From Chara braunii (lineage: Eukaryota; Streptophyta; Charophyceae; Charales; Characeae), in NCBI GenBank assembly GCA_003427395.1, contig BFEA01000636.1, positions 89,229-139,451 of the forward strand: 50,223 nucleotides of DNA, written 5' to 3'. A program made the translations under genes and the position numbers. The notes under the pieces were generated by a model that did not search any database, was not told the origin of the DNA, and was given only the letters and a program-made list of their open reading frames with translations. The number at the start of each line of letters is the position of its first letter. The stretch's first letter is position 1. Shown piece by piece: positions 8,535 to 16,972 of the stretch.

Positions 8535-11309
8535 CCCCACGGGAGCCCATTTTTTCGGACCGAGGGGAAGCTTCTGGAGGAGTTCGGGCCGCAGGGCCTC
8601 ACGAAAGAGGTGTGGGTCGAAATGCGAAAGCATTTCCAGGGTGTAGTGGAGTACGTGAACACTTGCAAACGTACTCTTCCACACGAGAAGGAGTCCATCG
8701 ACGACGCAAAGAGATTGTACGATGATGACAGGTTCCCTAAATCTTTCGAAAAGTTTGTCCGTTCCATCTTGCGACGGACGGAAGAAGAAGTTCGAGACAC
8801 GATCAGGGTCAGCGGGGATGTGAGGCACATCAAATGGCCCGACCTCAACCGGGTGACCAGCCTAATTCCTTCCGCTTTCCCGCCTTCCCAAACTCACAGT
8901 CATGTCACTGCGATCCGTGAGGTTGTGCGACATTACGTGCGCAACCTGTACGCCCTCGATTTGTGTGATCCCACACTCCTCACAGACTGGCGAGAAGACG
9001 ATTTCGCCAACTTGCAAGGCCTTCTACAAACACTTTCGCCAACACACTGGGCAATTGTGATCTTTTTCCCCTCTCGTTGGGAACTCAGTTTCTTGAAAGG
9101 CATGGCCAGGCTTAGCGTCCATCACGTCAGGACAGGGAAGTGGGTACGTAATGCACAAAAGCAGGCCAATGTCCGGGAAGGCAATATGCTGGTTGAGGAG
9201 TGTGACCGCCTGTACGTGATATTTAATGGCGAGAAGCTGGAAGACAACACATACGCAGTCTACTTGGCCAGTAGCCCGACAAAGGCTTCCCGTTCCCAAG
9301 GTCCTAGTCCGACCAAACACACGGTGGTGGCCCGCTCGAAACCTGTGTATTCGTCGGACCCATCAGGACAGGCTGTGGCGTGTTTCGACGTGGCGGAAGA
9401 GGAAAGGTTCTCTCGTAGCATGTGGGAGGACGGTGGCGTGAGAAGTTCTCAAGGACCTGCTCACGGGGAGATGGAGCGAAACCCGTCCCGTCTACTTGGT
9501 CTACTCGAAAACTTTTGCAAAGTTGGGCAAACTGTTTTTTTCTTTGGGAAGGCGCATGCGTCTGTCGTGTGGGGACTCCTCCGCACCCGTTGGAACGTCA
9601 TCGCGTTGGAGAAGGAGGCGAGGATGATCGACTACCTTCACGAGTTCGTGAAGACACGCGTTGCAGACACTTGCAATGCTTGCGAGTTTGTCCGCACCAC
9701 CTGCGAACGAAACTGGGATCCCAAACGTGACATGTATTGGAAATTGTCGGGGAACAAAAGGACGGACGTTTGGGACTTCCTTTTCGGACCCGGACCGCTT
9801 GGTCCAACCGACCTCGAATACAGTCGACGGAGAAACCTGGTGTTCGCTGTGCTCAATGGATACCACGGTGCACCCAGGGAGTCTGTCTCGCACTTCTTGA
9901 GAAGGCTGGAGCACGTTTACTTCATGCTGGCCGAACCGCTCACTCTCGAAAACTACAAGTCACAGTTTGACGAGGAGGACCCTTTCGACGTTGAAGACAT
10001 GAAGGAGATGAGCGACTCCGAAACCTTCGATTTTGAGTCCATGCCACTTCCTCGGGTGGTTGGACAGGTTGGTGATGAAGAGGAAGGTGGCCCTCGGAGA
10101 CATATCACGTCCCCTGCCGGTTTGAAGCGTGTGTTTCGGGGCGAACCAGTCGACAACCAATCGTCTGATGACGAGGAGGAAGAGAGAGACTATGATCACG
10201 AACCTTGTGACAGGCTCCCTGTGGACCATGACACTTGGCAGAATGACAGACTCTACTTCTTCGGCAAGCATCACCGGTTCACGTCGGAGGATGTCTGGGG
10301 ACACAACGTCGTCTGGCACCCGAGGATATTCCAACCTGCTGTGAGGAATGGAATATGGGTCATGGCAATAAAGGAGGCCGATGGCAAGTGGAGTGGATTG
10401 AAGAGACTGGGAGCGGGTGCATTTAAGAGAAAGGCAAGAACTGCTCTGGTGGAGCATTTGAGTCTCATGAACCCTGAGAGGAATGATCCGGACGTCGATG
10501 CGTATGCGGAACAAAAGCTACATGAGTTGTACGTCAACAACATGTTGGGGTTTCGAGCGCCTTTCTACGCACTCGAAACGACATTGTCTGGTGGCATTGA
10601 CTGGCGCATGCCGCAACCTCCATCGGTCGGTCAGCATCCGGGAGGGGGTGGTGGAGGAGACGAAGGAGACGGCGGAGGTGGCGGAGGAGACGGCTCACAG
10701 TTTGCCGAAAAGGGGACGGGCGAGACATCGTCCGTAGAGGAGGCGTCCGGCGGAAAGGGGTCCGACGGAAAGGGGTCGGGCGGAAAGGGGTCGGGCGGGA
10801 AGGGGTCGGGCGGAAAGGGGTCGGGCGGAAAGCGTAGAACGTCCGGGAGTCCCCAGTATATGGAAACTGACCCCCACTGCGTAGGGAGTCGAGATTCCGA
10901 CATGCGAGACGAGGCCACCCTGACGTCTGATCAAGTGCGAGTAGATTCGCACTTGTCTGCGAGGAGTTTGTTTCCTATTGCCCAGGAGAGTCCATCCCGT
11001 TGTGCACAGCAGAGGTCTCCTGTGTTCAACATCTTGCTCCTGAAAGAGGGCGCGTCTTCGTTTTGCCTGGAGGGTGGGATGCCTGCATTGCGAAGGAGCG
11101 AAGGTGCGACCTCCGGTTCCCTCGGCTTGGGCGACCGCCACAAACTCCGAATACATTCGGATTTGCTGACGTCGCCCTCCGCCATAAGTGCTCCTCACGC
11201 AACAGTTCCGCGGGGCCAAGAAAATGTGACGTCCTGGCCCCCGCATCTTCATTTGGACACAGGGTTACACTGCTCGCCTCCCTTCTCATGTATTGAGACT
11301 CGAGACTGA
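8535..11309 (+). CDS. degenerate beta-class DNA methyltransferase-like protein segment
   Basis: The frame is the same as the preceding segment and runs open from just after TAG 8532 to TGA 11307; the codon at 8610 is GTG, so no clear start exists. Numbered from 8610, residues 141-160 (LSPTHWAIVIFFPSRWELSF) sit where a methylase motif IV (DPPY) would be. Residues 285-300 (HGEMERNPSRLLGLLENF) resemble motif X (H.T.KP..L...LI). Residues 305-338 (VGQTVFFFGKAHASVVWGLL, then WNVIALEKEARM) match the motif I layout G..V.D.F.G.G.T...A......V..E. Motif order X/I after IV is that of N6-adenine/N4-cytosine beta-class enzymes. Both the catalytic DPPY and the SAM-binding Gly residues are lost, so a non-catalytic DNA- or RNA-binding role is likely. 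The C-terminal part is Gly-rich with Gly-Lys-Gly-Ser repeats. Confidence 0.55.
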   Translation, partial: PHGSPFFRTEGKLLEEFGPQGLTKEVWVEMRKHFQGVVEYVNTCKRTLPHEKESIDDAKRLYDDDRFPKSFEKFVRSILRRTEEEVRDTIRVSGDVRHIKWPDLNRVTSLIPSAFPPSQTHSHVTAIREVVRHYVRNLYALDLCDPTLLTDWREDDFANLQGLLQTLSPTHWAIVIFFPSRWELSFLKGMARLSVHHVRTGKWVRNAQKQANVREGNMLVEECDRLYVIFNGEKLEDNTYAVYLASSPTKASRSQGPSPTKHTVVARSKPVYSSDPSGQAVACFDVAEEERFSRSMWEDGGVRSSQGPAHGEMERNPSRLLGLLENFCKVGQTVFFFGKAHASVVWGLLRTRWNVIALEKEARMIDYLHEFVKTRVADTCNACEFVRTTCERNWDPKRDMYWKLSGNKRTDVWDFLFGPGPLGPTDLEYSRRRNLVFAVLNGYHGAPRESVSHFLRRLEHVYFMLAEPLTLENYKSQFDEEDPFDVEDMKEMSDSETFDFESMPLPRVVGQVGDEEEGGPRRHITSPAGLKRVFRGEPVDNQSSDDEEEERDYDHEPCDRLPVDHDTWQNDRLYFFGKHHRFTSEDVWGHNVVWHPRIFQPAVRNGIWVMAIKEADGKWSGLKRLGAGAFKRKARTALVEHLSLMNPERNDPDVDAYAEQKLHELYVNNMLGFRAPFYALETTLSGGIDWRMPQPPSVGQHPGGGGGGDEGDGGGGGGDGSQFAEKGTGETSSVEEASGGKGSDGKGSGGKGSGGKGSGGKGSGGKRRTSGSPQYMETDPHCVGSRDSDMRDEATLTSDQVRVDSHLSARSLFPIAQESPSRCAQQRSPVFNILLLKEGASSFCLEGGMPALRRSEGATSGSLGLGDRHKLRIHSDLLTSPSAISAPHATVPRGQENVTSWPPHLHLDTGLHCSPPFSCIETRD
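10625..10835 (+). repeat. in-frame Gly-rich and 15-bp GGAAAGGGGTCGGGC minisatellite
   Basis: GGAGGT/GGAGGA triplets (10640-10690) encode a poly-Gly/Asp stretch. From about 10750, six near-perfect 15-bp units encode GGKGS repeats. Multiples of 3 keep the frame open. This is a flexible linker, and probably variable in length between copies. Confidence 0.85.
10933..10954 (+). promoter_or_regulatory. perfect palindrome site inside coding sequence
   Basis: AAGTGCGA, spacer GTAGAT, TCGCACTT. The arms are perfect over 8 bp, and over 9 bp if the flanking C and G are counted, making this the best copy in the window. It lies in the reading frame and encodes QVRVDSHL. A variant with matching changes in both arms (AACTCCGA-ATACAT-TCGGATTT) follows at 11143-11164. 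Confidence 0.75.
11143..11164 (+). promoter_or_regulatory. second palindrome variant inside coding sequence
   Basis: AACTCCGA-ATACAT-TCGGATTT. The inner GCGA/TCGC of the usual arms is replaced by CCGA/TCGG on both sides, keeping the symmetry. It encodes KLRIHSDL, similar to the peptide at the 10933 copy. Confidence 0.55.
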
Positions 11310-12330
11310 CGGTCTCGCGACGTGCTAGAGGGGCCCGCTCCAGGAGTGTTGGAGACCGGGGGTAGCGAGAACAAACGTCACACTCCTGGGGAAGACGAGC
11401 GCTATCCGGGAACGCGTGCTGTACATCGGGAAGAGGAGACTAAACGCTGGTAGTCTCGCAAAGTGTTGGAGACCAGGGGTAGCGAGTGTGAACGTCATGC
11501 TTCGGAGGGTGCGTCCGTGGACACTGACAGCGAGAGTGAAGGAGCTCCGGGGGAAATGCATGCTGTACAGCGGGGAAAGGAGACTCGACACAGGCCGGAT
11601 CGTGAAGACGTGAAGTGGCTCCACGCACGAGCGCTGGTGATCGGGACGTCCGAAGAGGTTCTGCACAATCGCTCGGCTGTGGCCACGACGCGAGAGGGTG
11701 TCGTTAAGGGAGGTCAGTGGACGTTCGTGCAAGCTCCCGTTCTTGGTGACGACGAAGACGAAGAAGAACCCGCGGTGGAAGCGCGGGTTCATGGCGATGA
11801 GAAAGGCGGAGAACCCGTGGTGGAAGGTGGTGAGGTGATTGTCGACATCCGGACGGATCCACAGCGGAAAGATGGTGATTCTTCGCCCACCCGTTGCGGT
11901 GAAGAACAGGGTGGTCGAGCATCTGTCCTGAGCACCACTCGGGGAATGGTGATTCATGAAGCCATAGAGTTGGGTGACGACTCGGCAGCCACCGAGCTGG
12001 TTAGCGACTCAGTCGTGGCCGAGATCCAGAACGCCGAATCCTGTGTGGAAGGCGATGAGGTGGCCGTCAGCATCAAGATGGATCCAGAGCGGAAAGATCA
12101 TGATTCTCCGTCCACCCGTTGCGGTGCCAAACCGGGTGATCGAGCATCTGTCCTCAGTACCGGTCGGGAAATGGTGCTTCATGAAGCCATCGACTTGCCA
12201 AGCGACTCAGTTGCCACCGAGTTGGTTAGCGACACAGACGTGGCCGAGGTCCAGCACCTCGAATCGTCCGTGGACGTTGGCGCAGTGGCGCGACAGGAGG
12301 GCGAGTTCCCTCAAAGGGCTCCCGAGCACG
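11310..12330 (+). CDS. acidic repeat region of the long gene
   Basis: The frame continues from the methyltransferase-like segment, interrupted by TGA 11307 and TAG 11451; GTG at 11463 is the first possible start after the TAG. It encodes Glu/Asp/Arg-rich sequence. Two 75-residue units (11817-12041 and 12042-12266) share DP.RKD.DS..TRCG, GRASVLST / DRASVLST, MV.HEAI.L and ATELVSD. An older duplication pairs about 11339-11440 with 11463-11580 (GTGTTGGAGACC and GCATGCTGTACA-type words). No known domain. The frame meets a good donor, CACG|GTAAGA, at 12331. A stop follows at 12345 if the intron is not removed. Confidence 0.5.
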
Positions 12331-12473
12331 GTAAGATTTGTGAATAGGACCACTCGCATATCTGTCAGTAGCCAGCTCTGTATTCGTCCAAATTGATGTC
12401 ATGGGCTAATGTACCTATTACCACTGGTTAAAAACAAGCTTGTGGGTTGCGGGTTGTTTTCTATGTTCTACAG
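12331..12473 (+). other. putative spliceosomal intron (143 bp, GT-AG)
   Basis: Donor CACG|GTAAGA at 12330/12331 and acceptor TTCTATGTTCTACAG|GTGTG at 12473/12474. The intervening DNA has stops in the reading frame. Joining at these sites keeps phase 1 and opens into a basic exon (residues such as MSLPMKPLKVVRKKRLSG) with no stop until 12655. Supported by consensus and frame only. Confidence 0.5.
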
Positions 12474-13649
12474 GTGTGAGGTTGTTAATGTCCCTGCCCA
12501 TGAAGCCGTTAAAAGTCGTGCGCAAGAAACGTCTTTCAGGGAGGTCATTGGCCGCTTTACCGAAGCAGTCGTCAAGTGTAGGGTTGTTTAAAAGGGTCCA
12601 GATGCCTCGCCTTTCCCGGAGAGTTGTCAGGGTTGAAGGCTTGTGGAATAAATAAGGAGGAAGGTTTGCGGAAACATTTGGCTGCGTCTATTGAGAGCGT
12701 TACTGCTTTGTCTGATGGGTCTGATGACGATGGCGAACGGGGTGTCTTGAAAGACCCATGTCCTAAGTACATCGCGAAGGACACATTCAACAGTCGGGGA
12801 TACAACTTTTCTGGGAAAAGGGCAGACAGTTCTTAGCCATTCTGCCCCGGGGTTTGTGCTCACTCCTCACACTTGTTCGTGGGTGTTTGTGCAACTGGCG
12901 CTACATCATGTTTTCGCGTTCCCTTGCCTACTGAGGAGCTTAGCGCTACGGACTTCAGAATGTTGCAGGACATCTGCGGAGATTTCAGCAACGGCCAGGA
13001 GGTGGTTTCCTCGGTTCGCAGAGGTCCCAGTTCGATTCCGTTGACCAGAAAAAGTCTTCAAACTCTTGTATAGGGGGGATGGCTTTCCGACGAGGTGGTG
13101 GAGTCGTACTGGGCCTTGCATGCCAACGCTGCGTTCCCTGGGGGTCCCTCTCTTTACATTTTCAGTCCCTTTTTCTATACCAAGCTCGTCGGTGGCGGCT
13201 ATCGACATGAAAGGGTTGCGAAATGGACAAAAGATGTGGATATTTTCTCGTACGGCATGGTCTTGATTCCTGTCCATAAAAATCGAGTGCATTGGACCCT
13301 ATTATATGTCCGAGAACAAGGGCTGGGGTACTACGACTCCCTCCTGCAAGACGATGGCGGTTTTTCTGCCGATATGCTTGCCAACTTTACGCAATACCTC
13401 CGTGACGAAGCGGTTTGTCGATATGGTGAACAAGCCAAACTGGATCTCCCAGCGCCCAAGGTGGTTGCTCATGGTGTCCCTCAACAGTCGGACGGGTCGA
13501 GTTGCGGTGTTTTCATGCTCGCCTTCGCTTCTTTTCTTGCACACGACTATCCGCCACCATTTCCGATAGCCCAAACCGACATTGCAAACATCAGGCTGAG
13601 GATTACGGTGGACATACTCCAAGGCTCTGAATCATACCCTTGTTGTTAA
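12474..13649 (+). CDS. Ulp1-like (C48, SUMO/ubiquitin-like) cysteine protease domain at the end of the long gene
   Basis: The exon opens with a basic region, shifts frame by one near 12624-12655, then runs through TAG 12834 and TAG 13071 into the protease. The most intact part is 13074-13649, ending in TAA. The sequence has the Ulp1 layout: PLTRKSLQTLV-stop-GGWLSDEVVESYW, then VHWTLLYV (His codon at 13290), GYYDSLLQDD (Asp codon at 13335) and VPQQSDGSSCGVFML (Gln codon 13485, Cys codon 13503). The Gln-to-Cys distance of six matches Ulp1 proteins. All four catalytic residues are kept although the gene is broken upstream. C48 proteases are often carried by plant DNA transposons (MULE/Kaonashi-type and CACTA). 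Here it might mature the long product or remove SUMO from host proteins; both are inferences. Confidence 0.75.
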
Positions 13650-13685
13650 AATACGCGTAGTTTTTTTTCGAAAAACCATAAGCAG

Positions 13686-15551
13686 AAGTGTGAATCTATT
13701 CCCACTTGATCTAGCAGTCAGTCGGTTCGAGTTGTGCTGTTGTTTTCATGAGGTGCCGGGTTGCAGTGGACGTTTTTGTCAAGTACAGGCTTAGGTGTCG
13801 ATGTGAATATCCCAGCCTTGTGCTGTATCAATTTTTTAAGGGTTGTTCATTTCGTGGAACCTGTTATCTTTACTCGTAGGACTTTCGGCAGCGCCGTGCT
13901 TCCTTTGTTTGTTTTCGGGTTGTTCTCATTGCTTGCTGCGCAATATCAGCTAGAGGGTAGCAGCGGACGCTTACGTGAAGTAGAAGCTCAAATGCCGATG
14001 TAAATATTCCAGCCACGTGGTGCAGTTCCTTTTAAGTAGACGCTTACATATCGGATGTGAATATCCCAACTTTATGCTCCATTTGTTTATTTTCGGGTTG
14101 TTCTCCTTATGTTCTGTAAGACCGCGGCAACACCGTGCTGCGTTTGTTCGTTTCGAGGTTGTGCTCCTCTATTACTCATGTGAAAGATATCGACGATTTA
14201 TTCTTGGTCGCCAAATTGTTTCGCGTTTATCTCTTTCGTTCGCGAGACTTTGTGGTGTGAAATCCCCTCTCCCCCGCCCCACCCCGACCAACCAGCTTTC
14301 ATATGTTTTGGCTCACCCTTGTTCTGCGTGTGCCGCCCTGTTTTACAGTTCACCCCCTCTGCTTGTCTCGATTGAATGTTGTCTGTTGGTTCCTTATGAC
14401 TGTTGCGAACTTGTTCTCCATTCGGAAACCAATTGTCGCCAGAATGTATGTGTGCTTGAAGTTGTTTTACGGATTCAGCGGTGCACTGAATGATCACCAA
14501 TTTTGTTATCCCCGGAATACATCTCGTGCTCTCCACGGAATGCTGGTTGTTGTTTCCGTATGAGAAATGCGAACATATTCGCACTTCGGATGTCGTACAT
14601 TTGTGATTGAACTGTTGGTTCCATATGCGAAATGAGAACATATTCGCACTTTGGCTCCATGTACTTTGTGATATTTGGAAAGCCTCTGTGCACTTTGCAA
14701 TGTGAGATTGTATGATATTTTGCGTTCAATGACTTTTTGAAACGTCTCTGTGTGCTTTGTAATTTGCCCTCGAATGAATTTTCTGCATTGAATGGTTTCT
14801 GGTACCTGTTCGTGTGCTGTGAGACTTCACCTTTTGAAAAACACTAGGCAACTTGAGATGTTTTCACCTCGATGTTTGCGATGTCTCTATGTGCTTTGCA
14901 ATTTGACTTGTGCTTGAAGTTGTTTAACGGATTCAGCGGTGCACTAAATGATTGCCAATTTTGTTATCCCCAGAATACATCTCGTGCTCTCCACTGGATG
15001 CTGGCTGTTGTTTCCGTATGAGAAATGCGAACATATTCGCACTTTGGATGTTGTGCATTTGTGATTGAACTGTTGGTTCCATATGGGAAATGAGAACATA
15101 TTCGCACTTTGGCTCCATGTACTTTGTGATTTTTGGAAAGCCTCCGTGCACTTTGCAATGTGGCATTGTATGATGTTTTGCGTTCAATTTGGAAAGTCTC
15201 TGTGCTTTGCAATTTGCCCTTGAATGAATTTTCTGCATAGAATGGTTTCTGTAAACTGATCGTCTGCTCTGAGACTTCACCTTTGGAAAAACAGTGCGCA
15301 ACTTGAGACGTTTTCACCTCGATGTTAGCGATGTCTCTGTGTGCTTTGCAATTTGACTTGAGATGTTTTCATCTCGATATTTGTGATGACAAGAGATACT
15401 TGTATGAATGGATATGAATCTTCTACACAGAAAGATTTGATGGCGTTTTCAACCTGTGATATACAAATGACAAGTCAATGTCCATATTAAATCGTCGCGC
15501 TGATGGACTGCGCAACTGCTTCTCCATCAAAGTGCGAGTTCAATCGCACTT
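13686..15551 (+). repeat. right palindrome array
   Basis: Copies at 13686-13707 (AAGTGTGA-ATCTAT-TCCCACTT), 14565-14586, 14630-14651, 15023-15044, 15088-15109 (all with spacer ACATAT) and 15530-15551 (AAGTGCGA-GTTCAA-TCGCACTT, perfect arms). The spacer is always 6 bp. The array begins 37 bp after the stop of the protease frame, so palindromes bracket the long gene on both sides. Confidence 0.75.
14451..15362 (+). repeat. tandem duplication, about 455 bp x 2, carrying two palindromes each
   Basis: Copy 1 starts at 14451 (TGTGCTTGAAGTTGTTTTAC) and copy 2 at 14909 (same words with small changes). Both continue through CGGATTCAGCGGTGCAC, ATACATCTCGTGCTCTCCAC, the palindrome pair, GAATGAATTTTCTGCAT and GCTTTGCAATTTGACTTG. 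Divergence is roughly one change per ten bases by eye. No coding frame is maintained. Confidence 0.85.
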
Positions 15552-15672
15552 CTGGTGTGAGCCCTGAGCAATTCTTTCGCATTTTGCTTCACGTCGAGGA
15601 GGGGATCGAACGCACCGCCGGTAAGCATCTGCACATCACGAAACAAGAGCACGTCCCAATTGGAGCATCGTC

Positions 15673-16760
15673 GGGTCCTCACCTCATCGACTCTCAAGAT
15701 GACTACAGCCAACAGCGGTAGGATGGCAGGTCCGCCTATCCGATGTGGATCTCACGGTGGAGTGCGAAACTCTGCTCTCAAAGATCCACACCGGGTAGAA
15801 GATCCTACAAGCAGCCGCTGCTTGCTTGTAAGGCATCTTATGATGTGTCGATATAACCGACATCCAGAACTGCTTGGTGAGCATCTAGTGCTACGTCAAT
15901 AAGTTCCAAACACGGCAGCAAAGTCCCCTAAGAGTGTTCTTTGCCGGATCCTCACCACAACGACTCTCAAGATGACTACAGCCAACAGCAGTAGGATGGC
16001 AGGTCCGCCTACCCGGTGTGGATCTCATGGTGGAGTGCGAAACTCTGCTCTCAAAGATCCGCACCGGGTAGAAGGTCCTGCAAGCAGCCGGTGCTTGCTT
16101 GTAAGGCATCTTATGATGTGTCGATATGACAGACATCGAGAACTGCTTAGTGAGCATCTAGTGCTACACCAATATGTTACAAACATGGCACCAAAGTCCC
16201 CTGACAGTGTTCTTTGCCGGGTCCTCACCTCGTCGACTCCCTCAAGATGACTACAGCTGATAGCGGTAGGATGGCAGGTCCACCTATCCGATGTGGATCT
16301 CACGGTGGAGTGTGAAACTCTGCTCTCAAAGATCGACACCGGGTAGAAGGTTCTGCAAGCAGCTGCTGCTTGCTTGTTAGGCATCTTATGATTTGTCAAT
16401 ATAACCGACATCCAGAACTGCTTGGTGAGCATCTGGTGCTACTCCAATAAGTTCCAAAAACACGGCAGCAAAGTCCACTGAGAGTTTTCTTTGCCGGGTC
16501 CTCACCTCATCGACTCCCTCAAGATGACTACAGCTAACAGCGGTAGGATGGCAGGTCCACCCTTCCGACGTGGATCTCACGGTGGAGTGCGAAACTCTGC
16601 TCTCAAAGATCCATACCGGGTAGAAGATCCTGCAAGCAGCCGCTGCTTGCTTTTAAGGCATCTTATGATGTGTTGATATAACCGACATCCAGAACTGCTT
16701 GGTGAGCATCTAGTGCTACGCCAATATATCTTGAACACGACCGCAAGGTCCCCTAAGAAT
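15673..16760 (+). repeat. tandem satellite, four units of about 273-277 bp
   Basis: The unit start GGGTCCTCAC (or GGATCCTCAC) falls at 15673, 15946, 16219 and 16496. Each unit contains GATGACTACAGC, GGTAGGATGGCAGGTCC, ATCTCA.GGTGGAGTG, GGGTAGAAG and GCATCTTATGAT. Short frames read on either strand are shared by all copies and show no domain, so they are treated as repeat by-products. Confidence 0.85.
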
Positions 16761-16893
16761 GTTTTTGGCAGTGGAGTCCTCTGACCGCCGACTGTTTGAC
16801 ACTTCGTGAAGATTGACACTTCTTGAAGGTGGTCTACCACTTCTTAAAGGTGGTCATTCATCAAACAGATCACGACTTGACATCGACCTCGAT

Positions 16894-16915
16894 AACTGCG
16901 AATTGACTCGCTGTT
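16894..16915 (+). promoter_or_regulatory. outermost right palindrome copy
   Basis: AACTGCGA-ATTGAC-TCGCTGTT lies beyond the four-unit satellite and just before the TC microsatellite. Arms and spacing fit the family, with one mismatch between the arms. If it belongs to the element, the right boundary lies past 16915, possibly in the unsequenced gap. Confidence 0.45.
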
Positions 16916-16922
16916 CAACTAG

Positions 16923-16923
<1 letters not shown>

Positions 16924-16972
<49 letters not shown>

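Larger units (their letters stand above)
6028..13649 (+). pseudogene. single long broken gene: N-domain - ParB-like - methyltransferase-like - repeats - Ulp1 protease
   Basis: After a frameshift between about 7104 and 7170, one reading frame stays essentially open from 7107 to 12330, and frame-compatible coding resumes after a plausible intron (12331-12473) through to TAA at 13647. Breaks: TAG 8532-8534, TGA 11307-11309, TAG 11451-11453, a one-base shift near 12624-12655, TAG 12834-12836 and TAG 13071-13073. Sequence across each stop continues coherently, for example LV-stop-GGWLSDEVVESYW leading into the protease. Every stop is explained by one C-to-T change (CAG or CGA). A single N lies at 7042 near the first frameshift, so part of this may be assembly error. 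The intact product would be about 2,450 residues. It may instead be several separate genes. Confidence 0.6.

Noticed and set aside
8532-13073. TAG reassigned to glutamine, because four in-frame stops are TAG and the final stop is TAA
   Set aside because: TGA and frameshifts also interrupt the frame, unrelated relics show the same TAG/TGA pattern, and C-to-T decay explains all cases without a code change.
15684-16840. Repeated minus-strand frames of 60-135 codons in the 275-bp satellite
   Set aside because: They recur once per unit, differ in frame breaks, and have no recognisable domain or start context.
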